Shown here in pieces: positions 10,701 through 23,400 of a stretch of DNA of 64,000 nucleotides. The stretch covers positions 434,001 to 498,000 of the forward strand of contig CM082589.2 of NCBI GenBank assembly GCA_040954595.2, given 5' to 3'. Both the position numbers and the translations under genes were made by a program. The notes under the pieces were generated by a model. It was not told the DNA's origin, made no database searches, and saw nothing but the letters and a program-made list of their open reading frames with translations. Positions within the stretch are counted from its first letter, which is position 1; the number at the start of each line of letters is the position of its first letter. Origin of the DNA: Balanoglossus misakiensis (Eukaryota; Hemichordata).

Positions 10701-13700
10701 TTCCGATAGCCCTACTGTCTGTATGTATAATGTAAGAGGAAACTAATGGAGTGTTGTACATTTGTCAGGTCGGTTTGCCAGCCTCACTTGACATGACCTT
10801 GACTGGTAGGAACATTCCAGCTAAGAAGGCCAAGCGAATGGGATTGGTTGATATGACAGTTGAACCTCTTGGTGAGTAGATTAAATATAGTTCTAAGAGA
10901 TCAGGTAGTCCTATGTGGTGCTGGAGATACATGATTTGACATGCAGATGCTCCCTTGCAAAACCTGTGTTTGTACCCAATGATACAACAACTGCATCAAC
11001 CCATAACATTCACATACATTGGATATTTCAGGACCTGGTATTGAACATAGCGATGTCAGGTCATTGCAGTACTTGGAAGAAATAGCCATAGATACTGCAA
11101 GGTAAGGTGCAGAACATTAATTGGCAGTTCTTGTTTCCCTCTAAATGAATCTTTTGAATCAGGGATATGGGATAGCGCCCCCTGTGTTCAAAATTTCCAG
11201 GACTGGTATTTTCTTCTGAATATGCAAATCTGAAACACTTTTTATTTGTTACCATTTTACACAAGGGAAAGAAACGTTTTACCATTTCTGTTGTAACAGG
11301 GGCTTAGCTGATGGTAAAATCAAGAGAGGCAAGCCAAAGACACTCATGCAAAGTAAGTTTCTATAGTTATTATCAGGCTAGACATGATGTGCAATACATG
11401 TATTGAAATGGTCATTATCGTTGAATTATGTTATTGTAATAAATGTTGTATTCGTTAATTTTCTTTACAACAGAGATGACTGACTATGTAATGAGTACAA
11501 GTTTTGTCAAAGATCAAATCTACAAGAGAGCTAGAGGAACAGTAATGAAACAAACCAAGGGCAACTATCCAGCACCACTTAAGATCATAGATGTAAGTAC
11601 AACACATTGGTGTGTTGTTGTCTCATTGTTTATAAAAGGACAAAAAGAATGAGTCATGGCATGGGCTGCAATGATAGTTGAATTAATCTAATTGCATTGA
11701 ATCTCTATTGCAGGCAATAAAGGCTGGTGTTGATAAAGGACCTGTGGCTGGATACTTGGAGGAAGCTACAGGGTTTGGACAGTTAGCAATGACTTCAGAA
11801 TCTGCTGCCTTGATTGGTTTGTTCAATGGCCAGGTAAAGTCAGAGCCTAGTGAGAATGTTTGCTCCTTGATTGAAATTCACAAAACTCTTGAATAGCCCA
11901 TCCAATTTAAACGAGTAAACACACTAGTACAGTAATTGGTACTAACTATTTTTGTTTTATTTCAGACTGAATGCAAAAAGAACAAATTTGGCAAACCGTC
12001 AAAACAAGCTAACAATATTGCTGTGTTAGGTGCTGGTCTAATGGGAGCTGGTGTCGCACAAGTTAGCGTGGATAAGGGTATGAATGTTATCCTCAAAGAT
12101 ATGTCATTGGAGGGACTTAGCAGAGGAAACAACCAAATATTCAAAGGGTAAGTGACATAGAAAAACAATTGGATCTTTTTTAAATTGAATGATGCATACA
12201 TTACTTTGATGTTTTATGTCAAAGGTATTTTTTTTTAATTGCTCAGTGTTCAGAGGTTTTAACGCATTACTAACTTTATGTAAAAGTTGACCCTTTTCTG
12301 TAATATCAAATTACACAGCTTACCTGTTATTTTTGTAATTCACAGTTTCAACAACAAAGTCAAGAGAAAGAGACTGTCAAGGTAAGAAACTCACATGAAG
12401 CTGATTACTAAAATTATGCCAAAGTTGTTAATATCTAAAAAAACCTCCCATTATTTATAACTTATGTTATCCTACTGTTCCAAAGAGATATGCCATGGTT
12501 CTAACTTATTTACAACATTTATACTCGGTACAAAAACAACTGCAATTGTAGTTCTGCTCATTAAAGCATGTTTTAATCTGAATCATTCAGCTTGTCAACA
12601 AAAACTAAAATGTGTGCTTTTATTTTGACAGTTTTGAGCGTGATCAGATCATGTCTAACTTGACCTGTCAGCTTGACTATGCAAATTTTGACAAAACTGA
12701 TATGGTTATTGAAGCCGTCTTTGAAGATATCAATATTAAACACAAAGTTCTACAAGAAGTTGAAGCTGTAAGTATATTGTACCTTGTTGGAATAATTATG
12801 TTTGTACCAGTCTAATGAAAAGTAATAAAATATTTGTAGCTCATTTGTTATTTTTGTCACTCTTGCCTTTAAATATACAACCTCCATGATGTACCTCAAT
12901 AGATACCATTATACTCTTCCTCGGAGGCTTGGAGTTGTGTAATTTTGAAATTTACACAGTGTTATGTTTTGTCTGTTTAAGGTTATTCCAGATCATTGTA
13001 TTTTTGCATCCAACACATCAGCCTTGCCTATTTCTGAAATAGCTGCTGTGAGCAAAAGGCCAGAAAAGGTAAGAAATGTATTTGATTGTAATTAGTATGA
13101 AGTCTTGCATTATTGTGTATGTATGTAAGTAAAGTGTTATGGTGCAAATGTCAAAAGTACTTGTACATAGTTTAGCTGCATTGGTTGGTTCTCCAATTTT
13201 ATTTTATGATCCAAAATAGCTTTAGAATTTCTCATAGCAAATGATGATCAAAATGTTAGACTTTTCCATCTCTAGTTGCAAACTTTTTAACTCCAATAAT
13301 ATTTGACTTTGTTAGTTGAATTTCTTCTTGACCAGGTTGTTGGAATGCACTACTTCTCACCAGTAGACAAAATGCAACTCTTAGAGATCATTGCCACGGA
13401 CAAAACCTCCAAAGAAACATCAGCATCAGCTGTTGATGTTGGTCTGAGGCAAGGCAAGATTGTCATTGTTGTCAAAGATGGACCAGGATTCTATACAACT
13501 AGAATTCTTATTCCAACAATGGCGGAGGTGGTCAGAATTCTACAGGTGAGAAGCAATTTGATGTGTAGTAGAAAAGAAACTTTGAGACATAGGATGTGAG
13601 AGGCTGAATTTGAATATGCCTCTTCAAGTTCAAACAAGAATCTTAACAGAATCCTGTCATTGGCATCAAATAAAGCATCAGATAACAAATGTCACCTGGT

Positions 13701-15024
13701 TCTCACAATTTCTTTTTGCCGTATTGTTTCTGTTTCGTGTAACAGGAGGGTGTGAGTCCAAAGAAGGTTGACAGAGTGACCACAAATTATGGATTTCCAG
13801 TGGGCAGTGCCACATTGCTTGATGAAGTTGGTATTGACGTGGGATATCATATCGCAGAAAATTTGCGTAAAGTCTTTGGTGATAGAGTGGGTGGCCCTGA
13901 TCCAGGAGTTCTAAGGGATATGGTTGAAGCTGGATATCTTGGTATGCATATCCCTCGAGTTGTTGTATTTTAGACATTCTCTTGTGGTCTACAAATGGAA
14001 GTGCATATTATTTTGATGGGTGTGGCTTATATTAATTTTAATCATTAATTCCATGTAAAATACCTCTCAAGTATGCTTTGGTATCATACAGGAGGAGGTC
14101 ATAGCTAATATTTCGACATGACCCATTTATTTAGCGTAGTTGTAGACAAGAGGGCTTAAAGCAAAAGTTGAATATAATTTTTGAAACTTTAAACCTTTGT
14201 AAATGTTTCAAATGTATAGTTGACTGATATTCTAACTATGTAGAATCTCATGTTGACTCTTTTCAGGTCGTAAATCTGGAAAAGGCTGCTTTGTATATGA
14301 AGAAGGGACGAAAGACCGGCCTGTAAATGATGGAGCTGAGGCCATCTTCAAGAAGTATTATAGTGCACCAAAGGCCAACAACACAGATGAAGATTTGGCA
14401 TTTAGATTGCTTTCAAGATTCATCAATGAAGCTGTATTATGTCTTCAAGAAGGTGTCATCAGTGGACCTGTAAGTAAATGCCAAGTTTTCAATTTCTCTC
14501 ACCTTTAACCCATTAACTGTGTGAAAAATTGCACCATGTTGAGCAGTGTTGTGTCTGAATAATCTGTAATGTCTCTTACATGCTTCCCTTATTTTCTGAT
14601 TGACAGGTTGAGGGAGACATTGGTGCTGTGTTTGGTCTTGGATTCCCACCTTTCCATGGAGGTGAGTATGTAGATACAGTCGCACTTGAACTACCCATTG
14701 CCATAGGGGGAAATGTCTGAATATGTCCACAAGACAGCCTTAGAGAACCAATAGTATTTATCTTATAGGAAACTATTTAGAAGAAGTTTTTATATTGCAA
14801 CACACATGTATGGCTAGTGTTATTTCAGAGTAGTTGTATATTCTATTGTATGTTGTTTTTATCTTTAAACAGGACCTTTCCGTTTCTTGGACATGTATGG
14901 TGCTGCAAGATTAGTGAAAAAGATGGAGCAATTCCGTGAACTTTATGGTGATCAGTTTGTTCCATGCCAATTACTCTTAGACCATGCTAAAGACAACACA
15001 AAGCGTTTCCACACCAAGAAATAA
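7703..15024 (+). CDS. HADHA: Trifunctional enzyme subunit alpha, mitochondrial (enoyl-CoA hydratase / 3-hydroxyacyl-CoA dehydrogenase)
   Basis: Twenty-one coding exons: 7703-7769, 8377-8430, 8858-8925, 9264-9397, 9836-9866, 10168-10275, 10466-10585, 10769-10871, 11032-11101, 11300-11352, 11474-11592, 11714-11833, 11966-12147, 12346-12381, 12632-12767, 12982-13068, 13336-13545, 13746-13941, 14267-14469, 14607-14661 and 14873-15024. They total 2304 nt, 767 aa plus stop; vertebrate proteins are about 763 aa. The transit-peptide-like N-terminus is [17 protein letters not shown]. The hydratase domain (about 42-240) has both catalytic Glu residues, in GSCLGGGLE (about 154) and [17 protein letters not shown] (about 176). 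The NAD-binding domain has [10 protein letters not shown] (about 369-378), and the dehydrogenase His is in [11 protein letters not shown] (about 501). It performs hydration and NAD-linked oxidation of long-chain enoyl-CoA and passes the product to HADHB in the same complex. All splice sites are GT-AG and no disabling change is seen. Confidence 0.97.
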
Positions 15025-15085
15025 AGTGATGGTAATTTCAAGTTTATGCAACAGCAGGTCTTGGTATTTTGTTGTATGGACTCGC

Positions 15086-15091
15086 AATAAA
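15086..15091 (+). terminator. HADHA polyadenylation signal
   Basis: AATAAA occurs 61 bp after the HADHA stop codon, within ACTCGCAATAAATTGC. It is the nearest canonical hexamer. A further AATAAA near 15778 could serve a longer 3'UTR. Confidence 0.6.
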
Positions 15092-16485
15092 TTGCTTCCA
15101 ATCTCAAAACATAAGTTTGTGTTAGTACAGAGTGCTGCTTAGTACTTGAAATGTGTTTTTTTTTACTTTCAGTGAAATGTTAAATTTTAAACAGTACATA
15201 CCTCCAGAATACCAGGTTGATGAGTGATACACATGACCTATTAAACGATATCTGCCAGTTTTATGACTTTATCCTAACAAAGGAAGGATGAGTTGTTATA
15301 ATGTTAAGTGAGAAAAAACTTTCTAACAAAGAATTGTCTATCATACTCGAACAGGAAGCCCCTACATGCACAGTATATACAAGTTGGAAAGCCTAAAAAT
15401 TAGGGAGACACACTCAGTATGTGAAATATCCCACCATATTCATGTATTCTGTTATGCAACAATAGTTTCATCATTGTCAACAATTACACATTGAAGGCAA
15501 TTGTATTGTTCAATTGTTCACAGACAGGATCAATGTACATGTAACTGTGAGGAGGATCCTCAATCTAACAATGCAATTTCTAAGTTTATATAACTTTTGT
15601 TTTATCGCCGTATTTTATGGCAGATATGTAGTTACTGTACATAATTTTGATTTTGGTCAAATGTTTAGTTGAGTTTCTGATATGTGAGTTATGTGTGGTT
15701 AAGCTTCACTTGTTTTAGGTGTAGCTTTCCATACAATGAAATTGAACAGAATGTAATTTCTGTAGTGGTTGTCATCAAATAAAAAGAGATAAAAGATCAG
15801 TGAGTGATGGCATTCAGTTTGTCGATGTATCATGTGATCACTGTATGAGTCATGATTGTGCCAAAGGTTCACAACTGTACATCCAAGCTGAATGACAGTG
15901 CCATGTCTGTCTGTCTGTCTGTCCGTCCGGTGACCATTTATCATGGTAAGCTAACTTCGCCATTACTACAGTGGCAAATTAATTAAAACACATAAAAATA
16001 AAAAAAATAATTCCAGTCCACATAAAATTATTTCTAAAATATTAAAAAAACAATTTTGACCAGAACAGGCCCAACGTGCGTATACTGCCAGACACATTCC
16101 CACATGATGACAAACAGCCTTATTTGGAAGGCATATGCATGGGTGACTGTTCTGGAATTGTTAATGTCGCCACCAAGTGTTGGAAATTTTCGTGACGTCA
16201 TCCAACTTTTTGAACTTAAATGGCCGCTGCACGCGAGTGCAATTTATAGCCGAGTAAAAGGTCACTCGAAGCAGAAATATTTCCTTATTTGTGGACGACT
16301 TTTGTTTCTATTTTGTTAACTTTGTTATATGTAACTTGTTTGTTTTTCCTGGTGAAGCAAATTACTCACACGAGAGAAAATAGCTGAGCAACGCCTGTTC
16401 ACAAAATTTAAATATATATTGAAAACGCGCCGTACATTGCCAGACAGATTCGCACGTGCTAGGTAAAGAGATTGAGGTCTGTTCT
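15092..16485. other. Intergenic region downstream of HADHA
   Basis: No gene is recognised. It holds a TGTC microsatellite (about 15904-15929) and AT-rich sequence near 15970-16050. A plus-strand open frame at 16056-16319 has no family resemblance. Confidence 0.5.
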
Positions 16486-17488
16486 AGTCTCGGTTACCCA
16501 GACGCCTTTGCTCTTCCGATGCTCTCCAGAAAAGGGTCTGGGGAAATGCTATTGAAAGCTTAGTCTCGGTTACCCAGACGCCTTTGCTTCTTCCGATGCT
16601 CTCCAGCAAAGGCGTCTGGGTAACCGAGACTATTGAAAGCTTTGTAAAACAAAATGGCCGATGTCAGGATTTTGATCATCGCCTGATTGGCTGAGCTGTC
16701 AGTATGACCCGGGTCACTGCAATAGTTTCGACAATCGTCTACCAAAGATATTTCATATAATTTCTCCAACAATGCTAACAGAGGACGCATTTTGCCTTTC
16801 GCATCAACCAACAAGTACCGGTCTCTTGATATGAAGATACGACAAATAATCACACATTGTCGAGAGTCAGTGACCCGGGTCATACTGACAGCTCAGCCAA
16901 TCAGGCGATGATCAAAATCCTGACATCGGCCATTTTGTTTTACAAAGCTTTCAATAGTCTCGGTTACCCAGACGCCTTTGCTCTTCCGATGCTCTCCAAG
17001 AAAAGGGTCTGGGGAAATGCTATTTAAAGCTTTGTAAAACAAAATGGCCGATGTCAGGATTTTGATCATCGCCTGATTGGCTGAGCTGTCAGTATGACCC
17101 GGGTCACTGCAATAGTTTCGACAATCGTCTACCAAAGATATTTCATATAATTTCTCCAACAATGCTAACAGAGGACGCCTTTTGCCTTTCGCATCAACCA
17201 ACAAGTACCGGTCTCTTGATATGAAGATACGACAAATAATCACACATTGTCGAGAGTCAGTGACCCGGGTCATACTGACAGCTCAGCCAATCAGGCGATG
17301 ATCAAAATCCTGACATCGGCCATTTTGTTTTACAAAGCTTTCAATAGCATTTCCCCAGACCCTTTTCTGGAGAGCATCGGAAGAAGCAAAGGCGTCTGGG
17401 TAACCGAGACTAAGCTTTCAATAGCATTTCCCCAGACCCTTTTCTGGAGAGCATCGGAAGAAGCAAAGGCGTCTGGGTAACCGAGACT
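16486..17488. repeat. Nested foldback (MITE-like) inverted-repeat element
   Basis: The block begins AGTCTCGGTTACCCAGACGC and ends with its reverse complement at 17488. Inside are two 328-bp cores (16630-16957 and 17020-17347), almost identical to each other. Each core has about 90-bp inverted arms (16630-16719 against 16868-16957 in the first) around a unique centre of about 150 bp. A roughly 75-bp end module beginning AGTCTCGGTTACC is repeated twice at the left, once between the cores and twice, inverted, at the right. No transposase is encoded, so this would be a non-autonomous element with a copy nested or duplicated in another. A clear target-site duplication was not found. Open frames such as 16893-17273 are by-products of the repeat. 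Confidence 0.8.
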
Positions 17489-20400
17489 GTTTACTTTCAG
17501 CACATCACACTCTACCGACGATATTGAACTATGCTTTTGTTTTTTTCTAAACGACCACTTTGCAACAGCGCCACCTTGCGTCAATAGTTGGTATATCATG
17601 GCGCATCCAACTGTGTAGGGTCGTTCGTCAGCTATATTTAAATGCAGGATTTTCGGGCGATATATAAAGAGCAAGTGTTTTTTTCTTGCGATGTGTATGT
17701 GATTTTGTATTTGGTGCTGTAGCCATAGAGAAGAAGATATGAATGGAATCATCGGAACCGTTAAGGTAGGACAAAGCGACAACAAAATATGAGTTCGAAC
17801 TGAATGGACAAAAAGCTTGCTAGACCTGTTCTATCAATCCCAAAATACAAGACTATTTCCATAATAATTTGGATGTCATTTATGCATTTTATTATTTATT
17901 TTCTATGTCTGTCAGCATCCCCAAGAATAGCGTCTTGACGAAAAGGGTTTCATTTCCCGTTTCTGTAAAAAAAGAAGAAAAAATGTGTAAGCACGTAGGT
18001 CTTGCAGTGTATGCCCGGAATATATGTTTATTTGGTCACGTGGCACATGAATTTCTATTTTCGTCATCGTGTGTCAAGTCCTGTTGACCTCAATTGACCT
18101 TCTGAATTGTTAACGCCCTTGGAATGTTCAAACGTGCGGTAGTGTTTCAAGAATCAATTTTCGGATAATTGCAATCTTTTTATAGCAAGTGATATTAGCC
18201 TTTGTCTCGGCCTACATCCAAAACTGTCAGTGCACTCCACTCAGGATGACGACGCAATCATATCTGTCATTGTTTGCAGTTATGATGCCTTTGTTGTTAA
18301 TGATTTGCGAACTTTGGGAGATTAGTGGTGTTTGATAAGGCTGGTTGTTTCTAAATAATATACAAAATTCCTCTCTAGTCTGATCATAAACCCAGTAAAA
18401 TGAAGAACCTGTGAATGAACACGACACGACCTCAAAAAATAAATCTTTTCCCCTCAGGCCATTTTTGAAAAGATGTTACCCTCCCTCGAAAACGCATTTG
18501 TTTACAACGCTGTTAAGTTCTTAAGTTCGTATTGACATGATTATGCATAACCAGACTTGCTGATTCAATAAAATATGTAGGCGTCTGTTTTTTTCTCCCT
18601 CAAAACCCGGTCAGGCTCAAATTATAAGCGCATAACAAAAACACAAATTGTGACAAAGCTAGGGAGTCTCTTATGATGTCATCGTACAGCTGGTTTGTCA
18701 TCATGAACATGGCTGCACGAACAACCTTCTGCATCTTTTCCCGGAGCTAGCCCCATTCCATCACCCAAGCGCGAACCTCGCTGGATTTTTGACACCACCT
18801 CCGTGAATTCTGGCTGAACATACTAGCAAGTCCGTCGGAGAATTTAGTAAGTGAAACCACCATTTCAAATAGTGTAAATGTTTGAACACGTTAGTGTGAT
18901 GGTAAAACATATTCCACGTGCCCACCTATCGCGTTCATTATAACACCCTCACTCTACACTTGCATTGTCCATGTACGATGATGATTCAAATACTGGACAA
19001 TGATCTTCAGATTCGAACCAGGACGTTCACTTATTAGTCATTCTGTCATTATTTCTGATCGTGACCATGACCGGCGATTGTTTTGATCGGCCTACAGCTG
19101 CACAAACAGATTGTTTCAGGGTCGAATCGCTTCGGTTCGGATGAAAACCGGTAGGCCCAGGCCTAATCGACGATCCGAATGACATGTCATGATCATGATG
19201 TCGTCCCCAACTGAACCCTTTTTTTGTTGGCCTATATAATCAGATCTACACAGTAGTGAGAATCACGTTTTGTATTAGTTGGCCTATATACACGGTCAAC
19301 AATGTTTACCTACAACGTCTATTTATGAATGTTGTTCAAAACCCTTTCACATTCTGATGGAATGATTGGGCGTGATGTTTTCTTAAGTCGATTATTTAGT
19401 GCATGACAACCGGAGTCGGTGTAGCAAGGTACATACATTTCATTGCTTGCCAAGATGATCTCAACAATTCTACAAGCGTAGTGTTATTGATTTTTGTCGG
19501 AGCTTTAAGTCTTGGCGTGCGGCTGGCTGTCTCACGTAGCGCTTTTTTGAAAAATTGATGACCAAACACGCTCACAATTAATTATTTAACTGCATGTTTG
19601 AGAGGTTTGATGCAGGCTGTTATCAGAGGTGGTTCAATTTTGCGTCTTGAAATAAACAGACCGATATCAGATACTTAACAGTTAGTTACGTCATTGATGA
19701 TGGTTTTATGTGACTTCAATTTGAAGTAGAGTGATTCTCCTCGTTTGACTATTATTGACTTTGTGTCGTATCGATCCGTATTGCCCTTTGAAACATCGCC
19801 AATGAAGGCAAATGATAGTATCATTTGTCTGTGTCGGGAACACACAACTCTGTAGACAGAGCCAGATTGATAATTGCTAGCATGAAGGAACGCGACGTAC
19901 TCCCCACCGCCATGATACGAGTCAGTATGGATGTCGATTTCAGGGTTAGATGTCGCATTTCACTTTTTCTGTCTGAAATCGACACTGTCTGCACACACAC
20001 GTGTTGTTGCCGAGCAGATGTGGAGTAACCGACACTGAAGTTAATCAAATTCACAGTTGTGTTTTGAAACGTTGACGGCGTGTTTTTAGATAAGGCTTAT
20101 CATTAGAAACTGTTTTGCTTCATTGTACAAGGCATGTATGTTATTACATAATGTTGATACTAATTATATAGCCATTTTACATGAAATACTTAACACCCGA
20201 CCAAATTTGAGGCGAGGTGGTCGGCTGGTTTTCCCAGGGGTGTGATAATAATATTGCAGGTATATCTACGCACGATGTCATGTGACTTTAGAGTCGGCAT
20301 GTAATCTGTTTTTGTGCAATTTTTGGGCATTTGAATTTCAGTCGTTTTAACGGGGATGATCGTCAGTTTCAGAGTAGAAAGAACTATTTGTTAAACAGTG

Positions 20401-23400
20401 ATGTATAACGTATTATTATTATAATAAAATACAACCTTACCTAGAAGAGATATAGTGACAGAAACTATGGCCTGAGGCCATGGAACGTACTCTGCTTTTT
20501 ATCGACTCAACCAAGCTTAGATCTGAGTACTTTTTCAGGTCAAACTATATAATAAATAAACTTGAAATTCATCTTGGACAAAAGAGAGTATTTGAAGTTG
20601 AAGGTAGAATGCGCAGACGACAGTATTTACGTGGCTTGGCAACCCAAACCAATACAACACAACGCCCCCATGCACCAACAGATCCTCTGAAAGACCAAAT
20701 TGGGGTAGTATTTGTTCTTGAGTGACATGCGTGTGTGGTCGCGCTATAAAACTCGGCGCCAAGAATAGAATGTAAACGGGCAATTGCAATAATAGACCGG
20801 GCTTAGTAATATAAATTCACCAAAGAATAAATATTTGGGCTATAAATGATCCAAGCTCTCGTGTGTGGGAAAGGTTCCTCGAAAGTGTCAGCGTCGACAG
20901 GAATTGGGAAGCGTGCCGATAAAGTTTTTAGTGGCAATGTTTATTGCGCCAGTAAAAGTTCCCAGCGGAAGGTCTAGTCACCATTCGTTGTCAGCGGTGG
21001 TAGCATTTCCGAAGTTCTGCTGGCGGTAGGTTTATATCTGGTCGTCACAGCTGTCGAAAACCAGCTTTTCGAAGACACCATATGACTGTGGAAGCGACGG
21101 AACTTTATTGTTGTAAAACTTTTATGGAGGAAAGTTAGCCGCCAGTGTTTTGCTTAAAATGCATTGTTGACATGAATAAATTTTATGTTATCACGTCAGT
21201 TCCTGTAAGATACAAAAATAGTATTCGATATTACTTCCCCTTTTATCCATTAAATTCAGAGAACGAGATCAGTGTTTCAATGGCCGAAATACACAGCAAG
21301 TTTCAGCTAAAATATTTAAATCATTTTTCGGAAATACTCAGTAAAAAGATTTTCCGATGAAGTATTTACAGGAAAGCCAACTATTTAGAATAACAATTTG
21401 TGATTGGAGACGATTTTATCAAAACGAAAATCGTGTTTATATCGCAAAACATGACTTATAACGTGAGCGTCAAGGTCGGGCACATCACCCTATCTATATT
21501 ATAAACAATGTCATTAAGAGGTCGTCTACCTTCTCCGTAGTAGGCATTAGAATGTGTGAATTATCGGCCGTGAATCTGTAGTCAATTCCGGAGTTATACC
21601 ATCACTAGTGTTCTGTTATAAAACATTATCTAATACTCCACAAAAATAAGAGAAATTGGATCAATTTAGGTAATTTAGAGCGATATGTACAGTAGGATGG
21701 TTAATGACAAGGCTGGTTACACACTGCGATATTTCCCGATGTTTTCCTTTAATTACTGTGTAGTTCATTTCTAGGTGAGTGACCGCGTTGAAGGTCTAGA
21801 AGGTAGAACAGTATATATATGAAACAAATAAAATATTTGAATATATTTTGTGTATCCGCGGTATTTTCAACAGATGACAAAAAATAGACAGAACGTGGAT
21901 ATATATATTTGCGTGATAACAACTTGTAACCTTATGACCCCGTGAACCCCGTGAGCTGCAAACGGGCTCATTGCTCATGTGTACTGCGTGTATGTAATGC
22001 TGAACCATCTGTGTGTGGCTTGGCTATTTCCATCTCGGTTTTGCGTTTGCAAAACACATCGAGGGATGGGCAATATTCTCGGGCATTAGAGGATTGCTTT
22101 CTGGTTGGAGAAGTCGAAAGTGAAGGTGCGTTGTGGTTATAAGTTCCATTGTTGTGTTATAATATCCTTCTATATAACATCATTTTCATAAATCGAAGAT
22201 AAATTCATGTAGCGCTCGGCGTTGATCGCCTTATAATCCGAATCGTACCTAAATCATGTAGGACATAAAACACGCCTAGCCCACGAATAATACCGACGCC
22301 TTTTCCTGTGAATTTCTAAATGTGGAAATAGCGTGTGGTATTTTTTGAGTAGACGACAAATTGTTGAGCTGTAGATATTAATACATTTTACAGTTTCTTC
22401 ACGGCTAAATAGGTCGTTTCTGTAAAGACGTCTGATTGACCCCATCAGACCTCGTAGAATTGCATTCAGCTGTTCTTTTTGTGAGGGGAGTGGGCCCTCC
22501 ATGTATATTTCGACGTCTTTTGTTCGATAGCAAACTCAACCCCAAAGAGTGGGGTTTCTGTCCATATTGTGTAGGATAATATTACTGAAATAATGTAGGG
22601 TGGGTATGAGATATGACGACTACGGGTTCGTGCGTAGATATATTTATAGATTCGTAATAGTTGAACGGCCAAGACCTGGCAGTATTGTCAATATCTCGTC
22701 CATCACTGCAAATACATGGGATTTTCAACCTTGCATATCATTCAGATATTACCCTGTTTTGATGAATTTTATTGAACAATTCAAATAAATCATGCATGAT
22801 AGAGATATCAGGATGGAAAAGATTGTTATATTATTCAACGATACCAATTTGTCTAGTTGCTGTTTCGACACTACAAATAAACATTTTCAACGCAATTTCT
22901 GTCAATAGCATAACAAGGCCAGTTGCGTATATCCATCCCTTCATGGGAATATCCAGATGCATGCCGGGAAGGGGATGACCTCCAAATAACCCCCAATCAC
23001 AACGTCATTTTTCAGGATAACCGACAGTTGTTTGCTTTCAACGCACAGAAAAGTACGGTCATCATCGATCCTATTTCATCTTTGACGTGGCTATTATTTT
23101 AGGATATCTGTGAATTATTGTAGGCTCTTCTAATAATTTTAGTTTGATATTGATTTGTGTCTGTATTACAGACTCTTATGACGAGTTATATAAGTTGTCA
23201 GGAAATGTTAGTCGAGGAAATACGATATAGCATTTATACTGCCAGTCTGGGATGATAATGACGCAATCAGAGATCGAATATGATATTTCATTAGAGTTTA
23301 GATTGCTGTATAAAGGAACTTGTTCGGAAAGATGATAGATGATATAATTCAGTGTTATAGTGAGAATAGATACCCTCTGTATTATTTTGTCGACATTTTG

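Noticed and set aside
16560-17273. Two paralogous-looking open frames of 107 and 126 codons starting MTRVTDSRQC
   Set aside because: They are the same strand of the duplicated foldback core; similarity comes from the DNA repeat, with no known domain or codon-level conservation.
22254-22502. Basic 82-codon open frame on the minus strand as a gene
   Set aside because: No family resemblance, no splice or start context, and length within chance expectation for this region.
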